Shown here piece by piece: positions 22,924-34,118 of a DNA stretch of 64,000 nucleotides (position 1 is its first letter; each line of letters begins with the position of its first letter). The notes under the pieces are model-generated. The model saw only the letters and a program-made list of their open reading frames with translations. It did no database searches and was not told the DNA's origin. Made by a program: the position numbers and the translations under genes. Source of the DNA: Podospora pseudocomata. Taxonomy: Eukaryota; Ascomycota; Sordariomycetes; Sordariales; Podosporaceae. Location of the stretch: positions 1,550,001-1,614,000 of the forward strand of contig NC_085890.1 in assembly GCF_035222375.1 (NCBI RefSeq). Reading direction: 5' to 3'.

Positions 22924-24431
22924 GGAACGTTTTATGGATATTGAACTTTTAAGGATCATTTCAGCAGAGCAGGTTAGGCATGTTAGTTGGGGATTTTCAG
23001 GGGGGGTTATGTTGGAAGAGAGAAGGAAAGTAGGTTATGGGAGTTAGTTTGGTGGTTAGATGTTTTGATAAGTCAGAGTGGTTTTGAAGAAGAATTGTCA
23101 TTTGTGTGATCTTGGGTGTTGTTTGTAAGTTGGGATATTGGAACGAGAAGCTAGGAATGATACGCAAGAGAACCTGAGATAATAGACAAGCAAAGCCGGG
23201 ACAAAGTTGCGATCGTATGCAGGAAAACCTCAGGTTATGCTTGGATAAATTCTTTCCATGTGTTTGGACTGTAAGGACAGACAGGCAAGTTCAGATGTAT
23301 CAAGTAAGAGAGAGAAACCCTTTCCAAAGCACCCTATCTATCTTTCCAGCACCCCTCCCCCCCCGCCCCCCCCCTCCGCCAATGATTTGTAGATCATATG
23401 CTTTTACTTTTAACTATGCTGCTCCTTTCAATATTGGTGAGATGAGTGGTCATCTTTACTTGGTCAAAGACATGTGTTAAAAGAGACGGAATAGTGACAA
23501 ACATCTCTGGGAACGCGATCGCCAGATGAGTAAATATATATAGCGCCGTCCGTTAAAGCGATCCGTTCCAAAAAAAAACGAAGTAAAAAAACAGCCAAGC
23601 AGCAAAGAAAAGGGCCTGTAAGTAGGCCTAAGATTGCAAATCCAATATAAATAACCAGAGCGTCTTGAAAGGTCATCTCGTCGGCAAATCTGGTTGCTTC
23701 TCCATTAATGTGAAGATAAGAGTGTTCATCAGTGCCTGCGTATCTCATACCTCATGCTTTACACATTGTCCACAAGAAAAAAAACATAAATCTTCATTTT
23801 TAAACTTGGGTATATTTTGGTCTATTGAACCATCCGTATCAGCGCCGGAGAAAATCACCTCCTACTCCTTCCCACTTCCCTGCTGGATTTCGTCGACAAC
23901 ACCCCAAGTCACACAGTAACTCCATCATTATCTTTCATTTCCGCTTACTCCCTCCCAGCCTCCTGCAAAACTCCCCATTCATTGTAGTCGTACAGTACGC
24001 TTGGTACATGTTGTGTGGTGAAATATATATGTCGTGTGCTTTTTTTAGGGGTTTGCGCTTTTGGTGTTATTGTGATTTGGTATCCGACAGCGTAAGAAAT
24101 ATAATGTCCAGTTTGTGTTGTTTGATTCCCCCCAACTGTCCAGGTGCAGGTATCCATTCGAGCTCATGTCAAAAAGCCCTCCCATCACTCCAACTCCCGC
24201 CTTTCGCTTCCAAGCAAGACAAAGCCAGATTAACTAGATCATCAACTGGGCAAACAAAAACAATGTTGGCCCGACATCTCTGAGAAATGAAAAAAAAAAG
24301 CCATGTTGATGTTTAGTGCCTCCATCCAGCCCTCTAGTCTGAGGATGGTGGCAAGAGAAGCGTGGAACAAAAGAGAAGCTCAAATGATCGGGGGTCCGTC
24401 GGCGAGAAGTTCGGTTGGTCTTGTTTGGCTT
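22924..24431. other. Convergent spacer between SEC5 and the zinc factor
   Basis: 1.5 kb holding the 3' regions of two convergent genes. A C/G homopolymer stretch lies near 23345-23380. A minus-strand ORF of 94 codons (23464-23748) has a hydrophobic middle, but it sits in AT-rich sequence with no homology that I recognise. No RNA gene seen. Confidence 0.5.
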
Positions 24432-26859
24432 TTACTGTAGCAACTGTACGTCATGACATGTTAGTTTCCCATCCATTGAACCAGAGAGAGCCAAAAAAAG
24501 GTGCTTACAGTCCAAGTCAATGGCCTCAAAATAGGCCTGGATCAACGGGTTCGCATCATCAGTCACCAACTTCCCATCAGACTCCCGACGTGATGTGCGG
24601 GGAAGCGCTTTACGAATCCCTAGCAACATGTGCAACAGCTCAGCAATGACGGAGCCCTGCTGGGCGAAGCTGCCTGGGTCCTTCTCGAGCGGCCACTGGC
24701 CCCTTAGGTTCGGCTGTTCCCAAGCCCGGAAAGCCCAGATGGACTTTTCCACGCAATTGAGCAAGATCAAAACGGCAAAATACATGTTGTAGTCAATCTT
24801 GACTTTGCTGTCTTGCAGCACACGCTGCATGCCAGTCAACAGCGCTTTGCTAGTGGCCGCTGCTTTTCTCTCTGTGGCCGCGGCAAGCTGAAGACAGATT
24901 GTATGGAACAATTCGCCATCTGTCTCTTCCTTGATGATCCTGGGCTGAAGCTCGTTCTCCCCGTTCTTGACGGTGATGGTCCACTGTCGCTCGCGATCCA
25001 GTATTTCAACCAGACCCCACAACTCAAGGGACTTCTTGAGAAGCTCATCATTGGTTCTTGTCGCAACGTCGACGGCAGTCTGCAAAGTAATGCGCATAAA
25101 CTGTGATGGCTCGCGCCGAATCATTTCTGGCAAGACCTCGCGCATGTACGTCTCCACTCGAGCAGGAACGTCTTGGTTGTCGTTGTCAAGCATGGCGATG
25201 TGGTAGCTGGAGGGATGATCTTCTGCTATGCTTGCATCAAGCAGCTTCCCCTCCGCATCCCTCTCAGGCTCGCTCTGTAGAACGAGCAGCTGAAGTCGAG
25301 ACTCGTAGTCCGGGAAATGACAAGCTTCAATGAAGATTCCATGGTGTTGAAGAGCCACAGTATGCTTGATCCCATTTACCCGGGCCTGGGCGAGGACTAT
25401 TTGTACTCCGGCAGAGTACAGGTCCAACTGTTCTGAGAACTTGGTGCGCACGCACCCATTGCGCCACACGCGAGGTGATAGCACTTTGCGACAGGTATCA
25501 CAGGGCGAACCCTGAGAGCACGTCTTTCGCAGCACGCGGCAACGAATGCAGGCTCCAATCTTGCGGACTTCCTGGACCTCCTTTCTCCTGTCAGGGTTGA
25601 ACCGAGCGCGAGAATGTCGCGACTTGGCACCATTGGCGGTGTCGAGGCGGAACCCTCCCTTCGCGTGGGGCGCAGGAGGTTGAGGCAACGGACTGTTCAG
25701 AGGCATCTGAAAAGAAGCCGCCGCGTAGTTGCCATCTACCCAAGCCGGCGTATCGCTCGTTACCGGAATCATAGGAGCATTGGGCATGGTAGTGACTGGA
25801 ATTCCAGAACTCTGGATCAGGGACTCGGGAAGCGCAGGCGGTGTGGGCGTCGGCGGTGGTTGGTCCTCCAGCCCAGACTGCTCAGGGGTCGAGATATTGC
25901 TGTTCTCGGCTACGGCAGCAGCTACGGCAGCAGCAGCAGCCGCGGCCACAGCGGCGGTATTCGCTTGATTCGCAGCCTCTGTCACGGCCGCAACAGTCGC
26001 CTCATCGGCTAGAAGCTCGGGATCCAGGAATGCTGGGTGCAGGCGAGCAGTCGCAGCAGCAGCCATTGAAATGTTGGCAGAATCGGTATTGGCTTCATTT
26101 TCTGCGCGTAGTATTTCTTGGAGTCGCTCGTCGGTAATGAGGCCTCTGTCGCCGGCGTTCGGCGACGGCGGCTCAACTGAGAATGGCGGTCAGCAAAGCA
26201 TCTCCCCCAACATTTTGTTGCAAAACCCACCCTTCGGGTCTTTCTGCGCGCCAATGTCCTGATTCAACGGCGGATTGTCAAAATTGAATTGATCTTGCAT
26301 ATCAAAGCGTTCTCCAGGCTGTGCAGTCCCCAAATGGGTATTAGGGATTGCGCCCGTCATCTGGCCGCGATCGTCATTCTTCTCATTCAAGTCGATTTGT
26401 CTCGAGACCTCAGCCAGCACTCCAAGAGCAGTCCAGTCGCGCGACGTCATAGGAAGGTCGACCGAAGAACCATCGGAGACCTGGGGGTGAGCATGAGCCT
26501 GCTGGCTCTGCTGGAATGTCTTGGATGCATGGCCCATCCCCGAGAGAGTGAGCAACGCGCTGACTCGATCGGCTTCGCTGATGGCAGGGCATTTCTTGGT
26601 GAGATGGCTCGTCAGGCTGTCGAGGCGACCGCGAGGGAAGTGTTCACCACATCTGCATTGATTCCACGAGAGAGAGTTAGCAATTGAACATTGGACGGCG
26701 AGGTCAGTGTGTCGCAATATAAAGGCGGTCGGGTCTGGCGGTGGCCGGTAGGCGGTGGGCTTACGATTTGCAGGTATGAGGGTAGCGATTGCTCTGGTCC
26801 TGCAACTTGGGTCCTCTTTCGAAGTATTGCAGAATCAGGGCATTAGGCCGTCTGCCCAT
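24432..26859 (-). CDS. Transcription factor with BED-like and Zn2Cys6-type zinc motifs
   Basis: Four exons (26765-26859, 26231-26652, 24509-26176, 24432-24442) with introns of 112, 54 and 66 bp join to 731 residues. The last exon is only 11 bases (TG CTA CAG TAA). The start MGRRPNALILQYFERGPKL is followed by a BED-like zinc site, C30-x2-C33-x14-H48-x4-C53, split by intron 1. A Gln/Ser region and an Ala-rich stretch (about residues 235-265) lead to a basic segment and a six-cysteine cluster near residue 380 (CIRCRVLRKTC, CDTCRK, GC). Its spacing, C-x2-C-x6-C-x5-C-x2-C-x13-C, is longer at the end than in a classic Gal4-type cluster. The C-terminal ~300 residues are helical, like the regulatory part of fungal zinc-cluster factors. 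Target genes are unknown. Confidence 0.82.
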
Positions 26860-28073
26860 TGTCGCGATCAAACGGCCGGCCGGGCGGTCTGTGGGGCGAA
26901 AGCTATATACGTGCGGTGACGGTTTACAGCGAGAGTCGGAGAGGGGTCTTTTGGTGATGTGAAAATACTGCCGGTTTAAAAAAGTTGGCGGTCAGAAGGT
27001 TTGGTCGTCCAGTCCTTGCCGTGTTGGGATGGGTGCTCAGCCCAGCCAGCCCAGTGGGTCTAGTGGGTCACGTGGCTGGCCCGACTGCCGGGTTCACCAG
27101 CCACACTCACTACGGTAATACAGCACGGATTGAAATGCTCCGGTAATACGAAGAAAAGTTAGCACACCAAGACCAGATTATCCGTCTGGGACTTAAAGGA
27201 AGTATCAATTCCCAAGATGCCAAGTAAATATCCAAGAAAGTCTGTCATCACGAGCCTACCCCTTTAGGCATGAGGTCAACACACACCTGTTAATGAACTG
27301 CGGCATCCACATGGGTAAATATCGCTGTATGGTGTGTACCGAATTACCTGCATGCCGGTCATCAAAACAGAATTCCCCTACCCCGGTTGGCATCCCGCCC
27401 GTCGGGTTCTTGGCAGGCGTCAGTTAACGATGACATGAAGCCTAGTTGCTGGGGTCCCATTGTGTGCTGGACTGTGCTGTGCTGCGCTGTTCTGGCATAT
27501 GAAGCATGCGGACGCCTCGGGGCACACAACACAGGCGGCATCCTCAAAACCCCGATTGCTCAGCCTCCTCCTCCCATGGATCAGATCACCGTCCACATCC
27601 ACAGCTATCTATTTGTGTTCATTCCTGAGAAGCCGACCGTCTCACCCTCCGGGCCCTCAGTGACCTCACCATGTGTGAACACCCCCTTTATAACAAGGGC
27701 ACGCTAGAAAGGATAAGCTTTAATTAGCTAACAAAGCTCCATCTCCCACAACACCATCCCAGTATTGCAACCAGCCAAACCGGATCCAGAACATTTTCAG
27801 TGCCCTTCTCGAACAAATCTCGCCTCTTGCAACTACATTCCCTCAAGTCTCAGCACCAGTGTCGTCCTGCCAACTCAGCACATTGGCTCACTTGGCTCAT
27901 GATCGGACCAATTTTCTCATGAAAATACTGTGTACCCGAAGACCAACACAATCTTTACCGAACCTTCCGTCTGTTTGATACGGCAACTTTCGCTACCTTG
28001 GGCCGATGATCTACGTCACATATTTCCTACCGATTTGACGCGCAGTCATAGTCACGGGCAAAACAAAACAACG
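26860..28073. promoter_or_regulatory. Shared 5' region, zinc factor and lipase
   Basis: A 1.2-kb divergent spacer. The frames present (about 60-100 codons) are overlapping and domain-free. The last ~140 bp before 28074 is open in the lipase frame but has no ATG, so it is taken as leader. Confidence 0.55.
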
Positions 28074-31000
28074 ATGCTTCTCCTCCACCAATCCGGCAGC
28101 GTCAAGATTGGCGAGGTGGTGCGCTACACAGTCACTTACACCCCCTCGGCAGATCGCATCCTCCCATCGCCAGAGTTCCTGTACTTGCGCATCAAGAATA
28201 CTTGTGCCATTGCTCTTCGCGCAGCCTTCGTTCACGGTCCTTACACACTCTCAGTTGCCGCCTACCCATCCCATTTCGATCCGAACAAGAAGTTTGAAGA
28301 GCCTCGTCGCTATGGCGTCCCCGAGTTCGAACCAATGCTCAAGGCCGGCGCGACCTGGAACTGCCACTTGGTAGTGCCCGACGATATCAGACAGTCTGCC
28401 GGTGAAGGATGCAGTCAACATGGATACCTTGGGAAAGGACCAGAGCACGACGGGGAGAGTGTATCTTGGATCATCGAGGTTGCGTCGCAAGTGGTTTTTT
28501 CGACTTCGGCGGCTGTGCACTACGAAGTTCTGTTGGCACGAGACGAGAAATCGTTGAACCTGGGCTCTGTTGTACCCGTAATAGGAGGTCAGTCACAAGC
28601 ACCACAGCCAGGGCGGGTCAGCGACTTCCAACAGAGTGCGGGTGCTATCAAGGACCATCCGGCGCAACAAAAAGGTGTTTTCTCCAGGGCAGTCCACCTG
28701 AAAGTTGAGGATACAGCAAGTTTGTGGAACACGCCCCAGCTTCCAGGATGGGACGACATAGGTTGGCTACGGGCAAGGAGTGAAGGAGGAGCCGATGCCC
28801 CAGTAGAGCCTGTGATGGCCAGTGGCAAGCCCGAAGACAGGCGCCCCAGACGGTCATTCAAACAGAGAAAGGTCCATCTCGTGATTCTCACACACGGCCT
28901 GCACAGCAATTTGGGCGCCGATATGTTGTTTTTGAAGGAAAGCATAGATGCTGGAGTCAAAAAGGCCAAAGCGGATGCCAAAGCCCGAAAAGCCCGAGAG
29001 CGGGCAGCCAAGAAGAAAGAAGCAACGCCTGCCGGGGCAGACACCGAAGGAAATGCTAATACCGAAATCTCCGAGTCAGTGGGCGAGGAAAATAAGGATG
29101 AAGATGAGGAGGACGAGGACGACGAGGAAGTCGTAGTACGCGGATTTTCTGGGAATGCAACAAGGACAGAAAGAGGTATCAAATACTTGGGCAAACGGTT
29201 GGCAAGACATATTTTGTCCATGACTTATCCAGACCAGCCCTGTCTCCCAACCGCGAAAGCAGCTTCGGAAGCAATCGCTGCCACACTCAAGGCAAGCTCT
29301 CAGAAAAAGAATGGCGGCGAAGAGGCCCACAAACACAGTACAATCCACCATGCTCCATCTCCGAGCAATCGACTCTACAAGTTCACCAAGATCAGTTTTA
29401 TCGGCCATTCACTCGGTGGTCTTGTACAAACCTACGCTGTTGCTTATATTCAGAAACATTCACCGCAGTTCTTTGACCTGATCGAACCTATCAATTTTAT
29501 CGCCATGGCCACACCCTTCCTCGGGCTGAACCACGAGAATCCCCTGTACGTCAAATTCGCTTTGGATTTTGGTCTTGTTGGAAGGACAGGCCAAGACTTG
29601 GGTCTCACTTGGAGAGCTCCAACGATTGCGAGAAATGGTTGGGGTGCACTCGTGGGCAATCTTGGGGAACAAGCACACAAACGAGTGTATGGCGAACATC
29701 AGCCGGAGTCCAAACCTCTGCTCCGTATCCTGCCCACCGGGCCAGCACACAAAGCATTGAAAAAATTCCGAAACCGAACCGTCTACTCAAACGTGGTAAA
29801 TGACGGAATTGTACCGCTTAGAACTAGCTGCCTCTTGTTTCTCGATTGGCAGGGCCTGGGACGGGTGGAAAAGGCACGAAGAGAAGTCGGCTTGGTCGAA
29901 GCTGTTGTACAAGCCGGGTGGGCAGAATTAACAGGCGCAAATGTCACCACTCCACGACTTGCACCATGGTCACCAGAAAACAACGAAAAAGAAGAGGCCA
30001 ACGAGACGGGCAAAACCACACCTACAGACACAGAGGAGCTTCTTGAAGTGCCTCAGCCACCGACTAATGCCATGTTGGAGGATGATCGACAGAGTCTGAG
30101 ATCTGCTGTCGTCAGCCCTTTTCAAGAACAACCGGCTTCTGCAGACTTGCAACAGCTGTCAAATTCGACGACAAACACTTCCAACCCCTTATCTGGCCTG
30201 TTCAGCTTCTTCCGGACCGAAAGCCCCAAGCCCCAACCGCCCCCCTCCCCGAAGATAAATAAGATTTACCAACGAAGTCAGACTCTCAAGGTTGAGAGCG
30301 GCTCTACCTCTTTGTTGGTTACCTCTTCGTCCACGTCTAAAGTGACAAGTGGGACTGAGCTTGGAGATGATGCGGAGGGCCTGACAGCACCACCAAGAAC
30401 ATCAATTTTTGAGTCGGCCGGTGACTTGCTTAACCCAAAATTACCAACCGTTGAGTATCTCATCGATCCATCAAAGCGGCACCGAACCATCTTCCATGAC
30501 AGAATCTACCACCCATCCGATATCCCTCCACCGCCAGTCAAGGACCGGACGTCGACTCTCCAGATCCGCCGTCGCTCTCTCTCTCGGTCCAGTAGGACGG
30601 CCCTGAGCGAGAGCAACTCCCCTCTCGGATCTCCAGGCATTCAGCACAAGGACACTGGCCTTTCTCAGCAGTCGGAACAGTCCACCAAATCGATGCCAGT
30701 AGATTATGAATCTACCGTCAACTCTGCACCCAGCTCGTCCCACGACGAACCAGATGTGGTCGACTCCTCACAGATGCGAGTTGAAGAAAAGATTGCGCGC
30801 GCCTACCATCGCGGTCTGTCCTGGCGAAAGGTTTTGGTGAAACTAGAACCTGACGCGCACAACAACATTGTGGTTCGCCGCATGTTCGCCAACGCTTTCG
30901 GCTGGCCGGTCATCCACCATCTCGTACAGTCTCACTTTAGTGACGAAGCTATGGCAAGAGTCAGGGACGAGGACGAGCCAGGTGTGGAAAGAGCCAAAGG

Positions 31001-31832
31001 GCTAGACCAAAGCGCGGATGAAACAGGCCGGGAAACGAAGGAAACGATTCGTGGTGGTGACCACCGGGGTAGAAACGTCACGGTGCGCGAAGAGGATTCA
31101 TCTCACGATGACGACATCATCAACGCGGAACGGTACGATGTCGTTCCTGAACTTGCGCCGAGTCCGAGGTCGCCAAGGTCGTTGAGCAGACAGGGGAGCA
31201 CCAATGCTTTGGGTGTCTTTTCCGGCACGAACCCGACAACCCCAACAACGGCGACGCGACCCCCCATCGATCGATACGACTCCATGTCCTGGAGCGATAG
31301 AGACTGGGCAGACAGCGCAGACGAAAGTGATGAGAATGGTGGTGGGGCGAGCTACTGGAGCAGGATGGCTGCTGGGGCAAATGTGAAGAAACCCCAGCCT
31401 AGCCCTTCTCACACTCACCCTTTCCCATCCTCCTCTGCTGCCACGACCCCTACCCCGGCGGATCCAAACCCGGGTGGTGGTGGTAATGCTGACAAGAAAA
31501 GGAGAACAGTCGCTGTTGCCGCGGGAGGGAGTGTAGAACAGCCGGGACCGTTGACGCCGACGGGGTTTATGATGAGGAGCGTAAGTCCGTTGAGCTGGAA
31601 CTGGACCGAGAAGATTGTGGGGAGGGGGAAGACGGGGAAGAGGATGAGTAGGAGTTTGAGTCCCGGACGGGGGAATAGTGTGTTGACGACGCCGACGGCT
31701 AGTACGCCGGGACTGGGGTTGTTGAGTAGACCTAGTTTGGCGTTGAGTCAGGAAGGGTATTTCCCTGGGCAGGATAGAGGGATAGTGGGGGAGGGGGAGG
31801 GGGAGAGAGGGGGGAAGGATAAGGATGTTTGA
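28074..31832 (+). CDS. ROG1-like putative lipase / serine esterase (DUF676)
   Basis: A single exon of 1252 residues. The start is the first ATG in frame (acgATGCTTCTCC); the open frame upstream has none. An N-terminal beta-rich domain (GEVVRYTVTYTP to about residue 190) precedes the alpha/beta-hydrolase. Strand motif VHLVILTHGLHSNLG is at about 266-280, the nucleophile elbow G444-H-S446-L-G-G, and VVNDGIVPLRTSCLLFLDW holds the likely acid Asp. Between the first motif and the elbow is an unusual charged insert: a Lys/Ala-rich helix, then a run of Asp/Glu (about residues 335-360). The C-terminal ~600 residues are Ser/Pro-rich and disordered apart from one conserved block, RAYHRGLSWRKVLVKLEPDA, followed by the HNNIVVRRMFANAFGWPV segment. 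The closest known relatives are yeast ROG1 and its paralogues, thought to act on membrane lipids. The substrate here is not known. Confidence 0.85.
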   Translation: MLLLHQSGSVKIGEVVRYTVTYTPSADRILPSPEFLYLRIKNTCAIALRAAFVHGPYTLSVAAYPSHFDPNKKFEEPRRYGVPEFEPMLKAGATWNCHLVVPDDIRQSAGEGCSQHGYLGKGPEHDGESVSWIIEVASQVVFSTSAAVHYEVLLARDEKSLNLGSVVPVIGGQSQAPQPGRVSDFQQSAGAIKDHPAQQKGVFSRAVHLKVEDTASLWNTPQLPGWDDIGWLRARSEGGADAPVEPVMASGKPEDRRPRRSFKQRKVHLVILTHGLHSNLGADMLFLKESIDAGVKKAKADAKARKARERAAKKKEATPAGADTEGNANTEISESVGEENKDEDEEDEDDEEVVVRGFSGNATRTERGIKYLGKRLARHILSMTYPDQPCLPTAKAASEAIAATLKASSQKKNGGEEAHKHSTIHHAPSPSNRLYKFTKISFIGHSLGGLVQTYAVAYIQKHSPQFFDLIEPINFIAMATPFLGLNHENPLYVKFALDFGLVGRTGQDLGLTWRAPTIARNGWGALVGNLGEQAHKRVYGEHQPESKPLLRILPTGPAHKALKKFRNRTVYSNVVNDGIVPLRTSCLLFLDWQGLGRVEKARREVGLVEAVVQAGWAELTGANVTTPRLAPWSPENNEKEEANETGKTTPTDTEELLEVPQPPTNAMLEDDRQSLRSAVVSPFQEQPASADLQQLSNSTTNTSNPLSGLFSFFRTESPKPQPPPSPKINKIYQRSQTLKVESGSTSLLVTSSSTSKVTSGTELGDDAEGLTAPPRTSIFESAGDLLNPKLPTVEYLIDPSKRHRTIFHDRIYHPSDIPPPPVKDRTSTLQIRRRSLSRSSRTALSESNSPLGSPGIQHKDTGLSQQSEQSTKSMPVDYESTVNSAPSSSHDEPDVVDSSQMRVEEKIARAYHRGLSWRKVLVKLEPDAHNNIVVRRMFANAFGWPVIHHLVQSHFSDEAMARVRDEDEPGVERAKGLDQSADETGRETKETIRGGDHRGRNVTVREEDSSHDDDIINAERYDVVPELAPSPRSPRSLSRQGSTNALGVFSGTNPTTPTTATRPPIDRYDSMSWSDRDWADSADESDENGGGASYWSRMAAGANVKKPQPSPSHTHPFPSSSAATTPTPADPNPGGGGNADKKRRTVAVAAGGSVEQPGPLTPTGFMMRSVSPLSWNWTEKIVGRGKTGKRMSRSLSPGRGNSVLTTPTASTPGLGLLSRPSLALSQEGYFPGQDRGIVGEGEGERGGKDKDV

Positions 31833-32244
31833 GGAAGGCCGTAGGAGAGAGGTGGGTTGTATGGTTTGGCAGAGCAGAGCGGTTGTTTGGGAGCCCGGGA
31901 GAAGTAGTTTTGGTTTAATAGGCATTATTCTTGAGGCATTGAATAGCATAGGGATGCCTGAACAGATGTTTTTGCTACATACTTGTAGTGACTTGAGTTC
32001 TTGTTGGATTTTGAATGTACTACGGTTCGGCTTTAGGAGTCTTCATCCTTGGCTTTTTACTGGCCTGATTCCAACAAGGCATTTGTCAGGTCTGCTGATT
32101 CGAGTGCTTAGTCACCCGGTCATAAAGCAGCTTCTTTGTTCACCCATCTGGTAGTTGCCGCACAGGTGTTCGCTTCAGGTTCTGAAGAGCCTTTCTCCCT
32201 ACACAACCGCAAAGATCACCTGATCAACTCACCAAGTTACCATA

Positions 32245-32329
32245 GGGCGTGTGGCTCAGTTGGTAGAGCGTTCGCTTAGCATACTTACCTGTATGCGAAA
32301 GGTCCTGGGTTCGATTCCCAGCTCGTCCA
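32245..32329 (+). tRNA. tRNA-Ala (anticodon AGC) with a 12-nt intron
   Basis: A cloverleaf can be drawn. The acceptor is GGGCGTG/CTCGTCC with A as discriminator, with one G-T and one T-T pair, as I recall for fungal tRNA-Ala. The D arm is GCTC..GAGC, the anticodon stem TTCGC/GCGAA around loop TTAGCAT, and the T arm CTGGG-TTCGATT-CCCAG. A 12-nt intron sits just 3' of the anticodon, which is the canonical place. Removing it leaves 73 nt. Boxes A (TGGCTCAGTTGG) and B (GGTTCGATTCC) are present, and a TTTT run at 32335-32338 serves as polymerase III stop. Confidence 0.93.
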
Positions 32330-32895
32330 CATCCTTTTGCTGCTTCCCCCCCCCTTCACTTGAGGGGGTGGGGCAGGACTTCTTTTTGGCTGGCAAACCT
32401 GGACTTGGGACATGGTGATCATTGCTTGTTTCTTGTTCTTGGGGAGGTTTGGTTGTGTGAAACAGTCATCATCATCAACCGGGAGTCCGAATAAGAACCG
32501 AGTCGTCCGGTTCGGCGACTTTTTGGGTTGGTTGGTCTTTGCAGGAAGCTGGGATGGCCAGTGTTGGGAGCCGGTCACGCAATCCCGAGTGCGGTAGCGA
32601 GGTGGTGGGGTTTTTTTTTTTGATGTTTTTGTTAGTTTGAGGTTCCAGAGACTGGGAGATGGACGAGGTGTGGGGTTTTTGGGTTCTGGTTCCTGAGGCT
32701 AGTAGGTGGTTGAGGTGACTGTCAAGATGTCAAGCCGGACAGAGGTGGAAAAAACGGGCTGACGGGTAAGACCCCGGGTAGGCGGGAAGGGCAAGGGGAA
32801 GGGGAAAGGGGTGGGGGGTTGTAACCAGGTTTCTCATGTGCTGTGTGTGATTCTGTGATTGATGGGATCTCGTCTGACACCTTGCCTAGCCTTAA
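32330..32895. other. Spacer after the tRNA gene, no gene seen
   Basis: C and T/G homopolymer-rich sequence (a C run near 32347 and a T run near 32612). No gene-like frame. Confidence 0.5.
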
Positions 32896-32951
32896 TTTAT
32901 GTATGTATGTATGTATGTATGTATGTATGTATGTATGTATGTATGTATGTA
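32896..32951. repeat. Tetranucleotide microsatellite (GTAT)n
   Basis: About 13 uninterrupted copies of gtat/atgt. The translated Tyr-Val-Cys-Met frames over it are artefacts of the repeat. Confidence 0.95.
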
Positions 32952-34118
32952 GAGCTGTCGTGGAGGTTCTTCCAGGTTGGGACGGCTGCAGCCGAGTTGA
33001 CCGCTACTTGCATACCTCTTCTCACCACCCATCGACAGTCAGGGTGCGCCTGGCACTGTGTCGATTGTTTGAAGGTGGGGTGTGGGAATGTGTTGTCGAC
33101 TGCATGACTGAACAGCAGCGTCTTGTTGTTGTCGTTTAGCGACGATGGCAAGATATACCCCGGGGAGGTCCCCATGGTATGGACCATTCAAGAAACTCCC
33201 AGATGTGCTGGCTAGTTGACAATTATTGTTCTTCGCTTCAGGTTTCTGTTCTTGAAAGTGTCGACAAGAGAGCCATTCGAGAGTGCGGGGTCCACCGGGC
33301 GCTGGCACGAAGTTCGGGGTCCTCACACAGAAAAGAGGGATGGGTCCGATTTACGAACGTGGGGAGAGCAGCGTCATCCAATGACAATTACTCCGGGTAC
33401 GGCGAGCTTCGAGCACCTGCATCCACCTTGGAAGGTCATCGATCCGCGCACTGTGTGCTAAAGCGCCGGTGCACTCCCGCTCCCGGTCCCAGTGGTGGCC
33501 TTCCGTCTGGCTTTCTGCTTCCCTCTTCCCACCTCCCACCCAGGCTTCGAGTGGTGCTTTCATCACGCCTTTTTCCTTTTTTTTTCTGGGTTTTTGTCTC
33601 CAGTTTTTTCCTTTTTCTCCTATCATTGATTCAGTCACCGCTCTCCTCGGTCTAGGAAGTTCGAGAAACGTACCTCACACGGTGCGCTGTTGTTGTATAA
33701 GCTGGAACCACGAAGGACACAGGCTCCCTTTGCCCCTCGGAAGGACCGAGTTTATATCTGAAAGATTGATTCACCACGAGTATGCCATCCCGACCTTCCC
33801 TCTCTCTTTCTCTTCCCCTTCCTGTTGTCTTGCAATTGTTCTGCCCGGCCTGAGCTGTACTTGTCCCTGAGATACCCATGTTCAGCCTTTGTTCTCCTCC
33901 TGCCCGCTCTTGTACCCCTCCATTATTTTCATTACCACTGTTTACGGTTCTATACGAACTCAATTACTTCTAATACTTCTGTCGCTGCTCCAACAAGCTC
34001 GAATCTCGAAGCTAACCAGACCGGGCTCTTCCGTTCCTCCAATAGCTCTGGGCATCCATCATCATCGCCTTATCGACGGACAGACACTTAGGTTGCTCTC
34101 TTCCTCAGTACCGCCACC
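32952..34118 (+). promoter_or_regulatory. Upstream region and leader of the MTHFR gene
   Basis: About 1.2 kb without a convincing gene. The last ~600 bp is strongly pyrimidine-rich on the plus strand (many ctt and tcc runs), as is usual for promoters and leaders of well-expressed filamentous-fungal genes. Short upstream ORFs occur, but none can be shown to be translated. Confidence 0.5.

Noticed and set aside
23464-23748. A 94-codon minus-strand ORF with a hydrophobic middle
   Set aside because: It starts with ATG and could be a small membrane protein, but it lies in an AT-rich 3' spacer where T-rich codons easily give hydrophobic runs. I recognise no homologue.
31098-31949. A 283-codon minus-strand ORF
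   Set aside because: It overlaps the disordered 3' part of the lipase gene; Pro/Arg/Ser-rich, no domain.
32859-33107. ORFs rich in Tyr-Val-Cys-Met
   Set aside because: They are translations of the GTAT microsatellite.
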